NCBI GenBank assembly: GCA_021204285.1
Contig: JAJPZP010000094.1
Span: 1-7,751, forward strand
Length of the DNA stretch: 7,751 nt
DNA from: Lachnospiraceae bacterium
Lineage (GTDB): Bacteria; Bacillota; Clostridia; Lachnospirales; Lachnospiraceae
Direction: 5' to 3'
Shown: positions 7,430 through 7,751 of the stretch, piece after piece
Numbering within the stretch: the first letter of the stretch is position 1
Layout of the letters: every line of letters starts with the position of its first letter
Notes under the pieces: model-generated
The model's input: only the letters and a program-made list of their open reading frames with translations
The model's database searches: none
What the model was told of the DNA's origin: nothing
Made by a program: the position numbers and the translations under genes

Positions 7430-7439
7430 GTTGTAAAAT
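7410..7439 (+). promoter_or_regulatory. Vegetative (SigA-type) promoter for the precorrin-2 dehydrogenase gene
   Basis: A perfect -35 TTGACA at 7410-7415 and a five-of-six -10 TAAAAT at 7434-7439 are separated by 18 bases. Transcription would begin near 7446, giving a leader of about 35 bases before the ATG at 7480, too short for a riboswitch. The ribosome site is GGAG at 7468-7471, eight bases before the start. Confidence 0.7.
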
Positions 7440-7479
7440 GAAAAAAGACGACAGGTGAGTTCCACGCGGAGATGGCAGG

Positions 7480-7751
7480 ATGCAGAGAAAATTCCCCTTG
7501 TATTTTGATATCACGGACAGAAAGATCGTCATTTATGGAGCGGGCAGAATTGCCACGCGCAGAGTGGAGACTTTATTGGATTTTGCGCCGTCATTGCTCG
7601 TGGTTGCGCCTGATGCGTCGCAGCAAATCCGGGAAGCCGCGGCGGCGAAAGAGCTGATTTACCAGACGGCATGTTATGAAAAGGGAGCGGTTCCGGATGA
7701 CGCCTTTGCGGTGCTGGCGGCGACGGATGATCAGGCGTTTAACGATGAAAA
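7480..7751 (+). CDS. Precorrin-2 dehydrogenase-type protein (siroheme synthase N-terminal domain), 3' end off window
   Basis: The family (SirC, Met8, N-terminal domain of CysG) oxidises precorrin-2 to sirohydrochlorin with NAD+; some members also insert iron to make siroheme. Only the first 90 residues are visible. They start MQRKFPLYFDITDRK, continue with beta-alpha-beta nucleotide-binding GAGRIA at 20-25 and TRRVETLL, then VVAPDAS at 41-47, and VLAATDD at 78-84 with Asn88, matching the family's AATDDxxxN pattern. The proposed catalytic Asp of the family would lie beyond the right edge. A TGA at 7456-7458 closes the frame upstream, and ATG 7480 is the first start after it, with GGAG eight bases before. 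It opens a unit transcribed away from spoVAF; a tetrapyrrole (hem/cob) operon would be expected to follow. An ATG at 7473 is out of frame and should not be used. Confidence 0.85.
   Translation, partial: MQRKFPLYFDITDRKIVIYGAGRIATRRVETLLDFAPSLLVVAPDASQQIREAAAAKELIYQTACYEKGAVPDDAFAVLAATDDQAFNDE

Noticed and set aside
7441..7460. Run of six T on the minus strand as a terminator
   Set aside because: No GC-rich hairpin precedes it and no minus-strand gene ends there.
7343..7465. N-terminal extension of the spore protein to an ATG at 7465
   Set aside because: The extension crosses both divergent promoter candidates, does not resemble the family, and a good ribosome site precedes the ATG at 7342.
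7472..7657. 61-codon plus-strand open frame starting at the ATG at 7473 or nearby
   Set aside because: The overlapping frame from 7480 encodes a clear precorrin-2 dehydrogenase N-terminus; the other frame has no family features.

Overview
The window looks like a piece of chromosome from an endospore-forming Firmicute of the class Clostridia, most likely Lachnospiraceae-like. The reasons are the moderately high GC content, an oxygen-independent ribonucleotide reductase activase, Clostridia-style Ppx and dUTPase sequences, and a spore-germination membrane protein. The taxon is inferred from protein style, not from a search. No phage, insertion sequence, CRISPR array, tRNA or rRNA was seen.

Positions 1-5950 hold six plus-strand genes packed as one operon: pncC (start lies off the left edge), nrdG, dut, ppx, ppk1 and a Cof-type HAD phosphatase. 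The gaps are -4, 20, 10, 13 and 4 bases, so there is no room for internal promoters or terminators between genes. The gene set is about nucleotide and phosphate housekeeping: NMN recycling, switching on anaerobic dNTP synthesis, removing dUTP, and breaking down and making polyphosphate. The operon's promoter is outside the window.

Positions 5945-7342 hold one minus-strand gene, a SpoVAF/GerA-family spore membrane protein. It converges on the HAD gene so tightly that both stop codons share the palindrome CTATAG. No terminator hairpin separates them.

Positions 7343-7479 are a divergent control region. It has a good vegetative-type promoter facing right (TTGACA, 18 bases, TAAAAT), overlapped by an imperfect inverted repeat that could be an operator. 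A much weaker sporulation-type promoter candidate faces left. From 7480 to the right edge is the first 90 codons of a precorrin-2 dehydrogenase-type siroheme/tetrapyrrole gene.

Overall this is mostly ordinary core genome. I do not see convincing evidence for a new biological system. The items most worth checking are the divergent operator candidate, the terminator-less convergent junction, the altered HD region of the Ppx protein, and the pairing of polyphosphate enzymes with anaerobic nucleotide genes.
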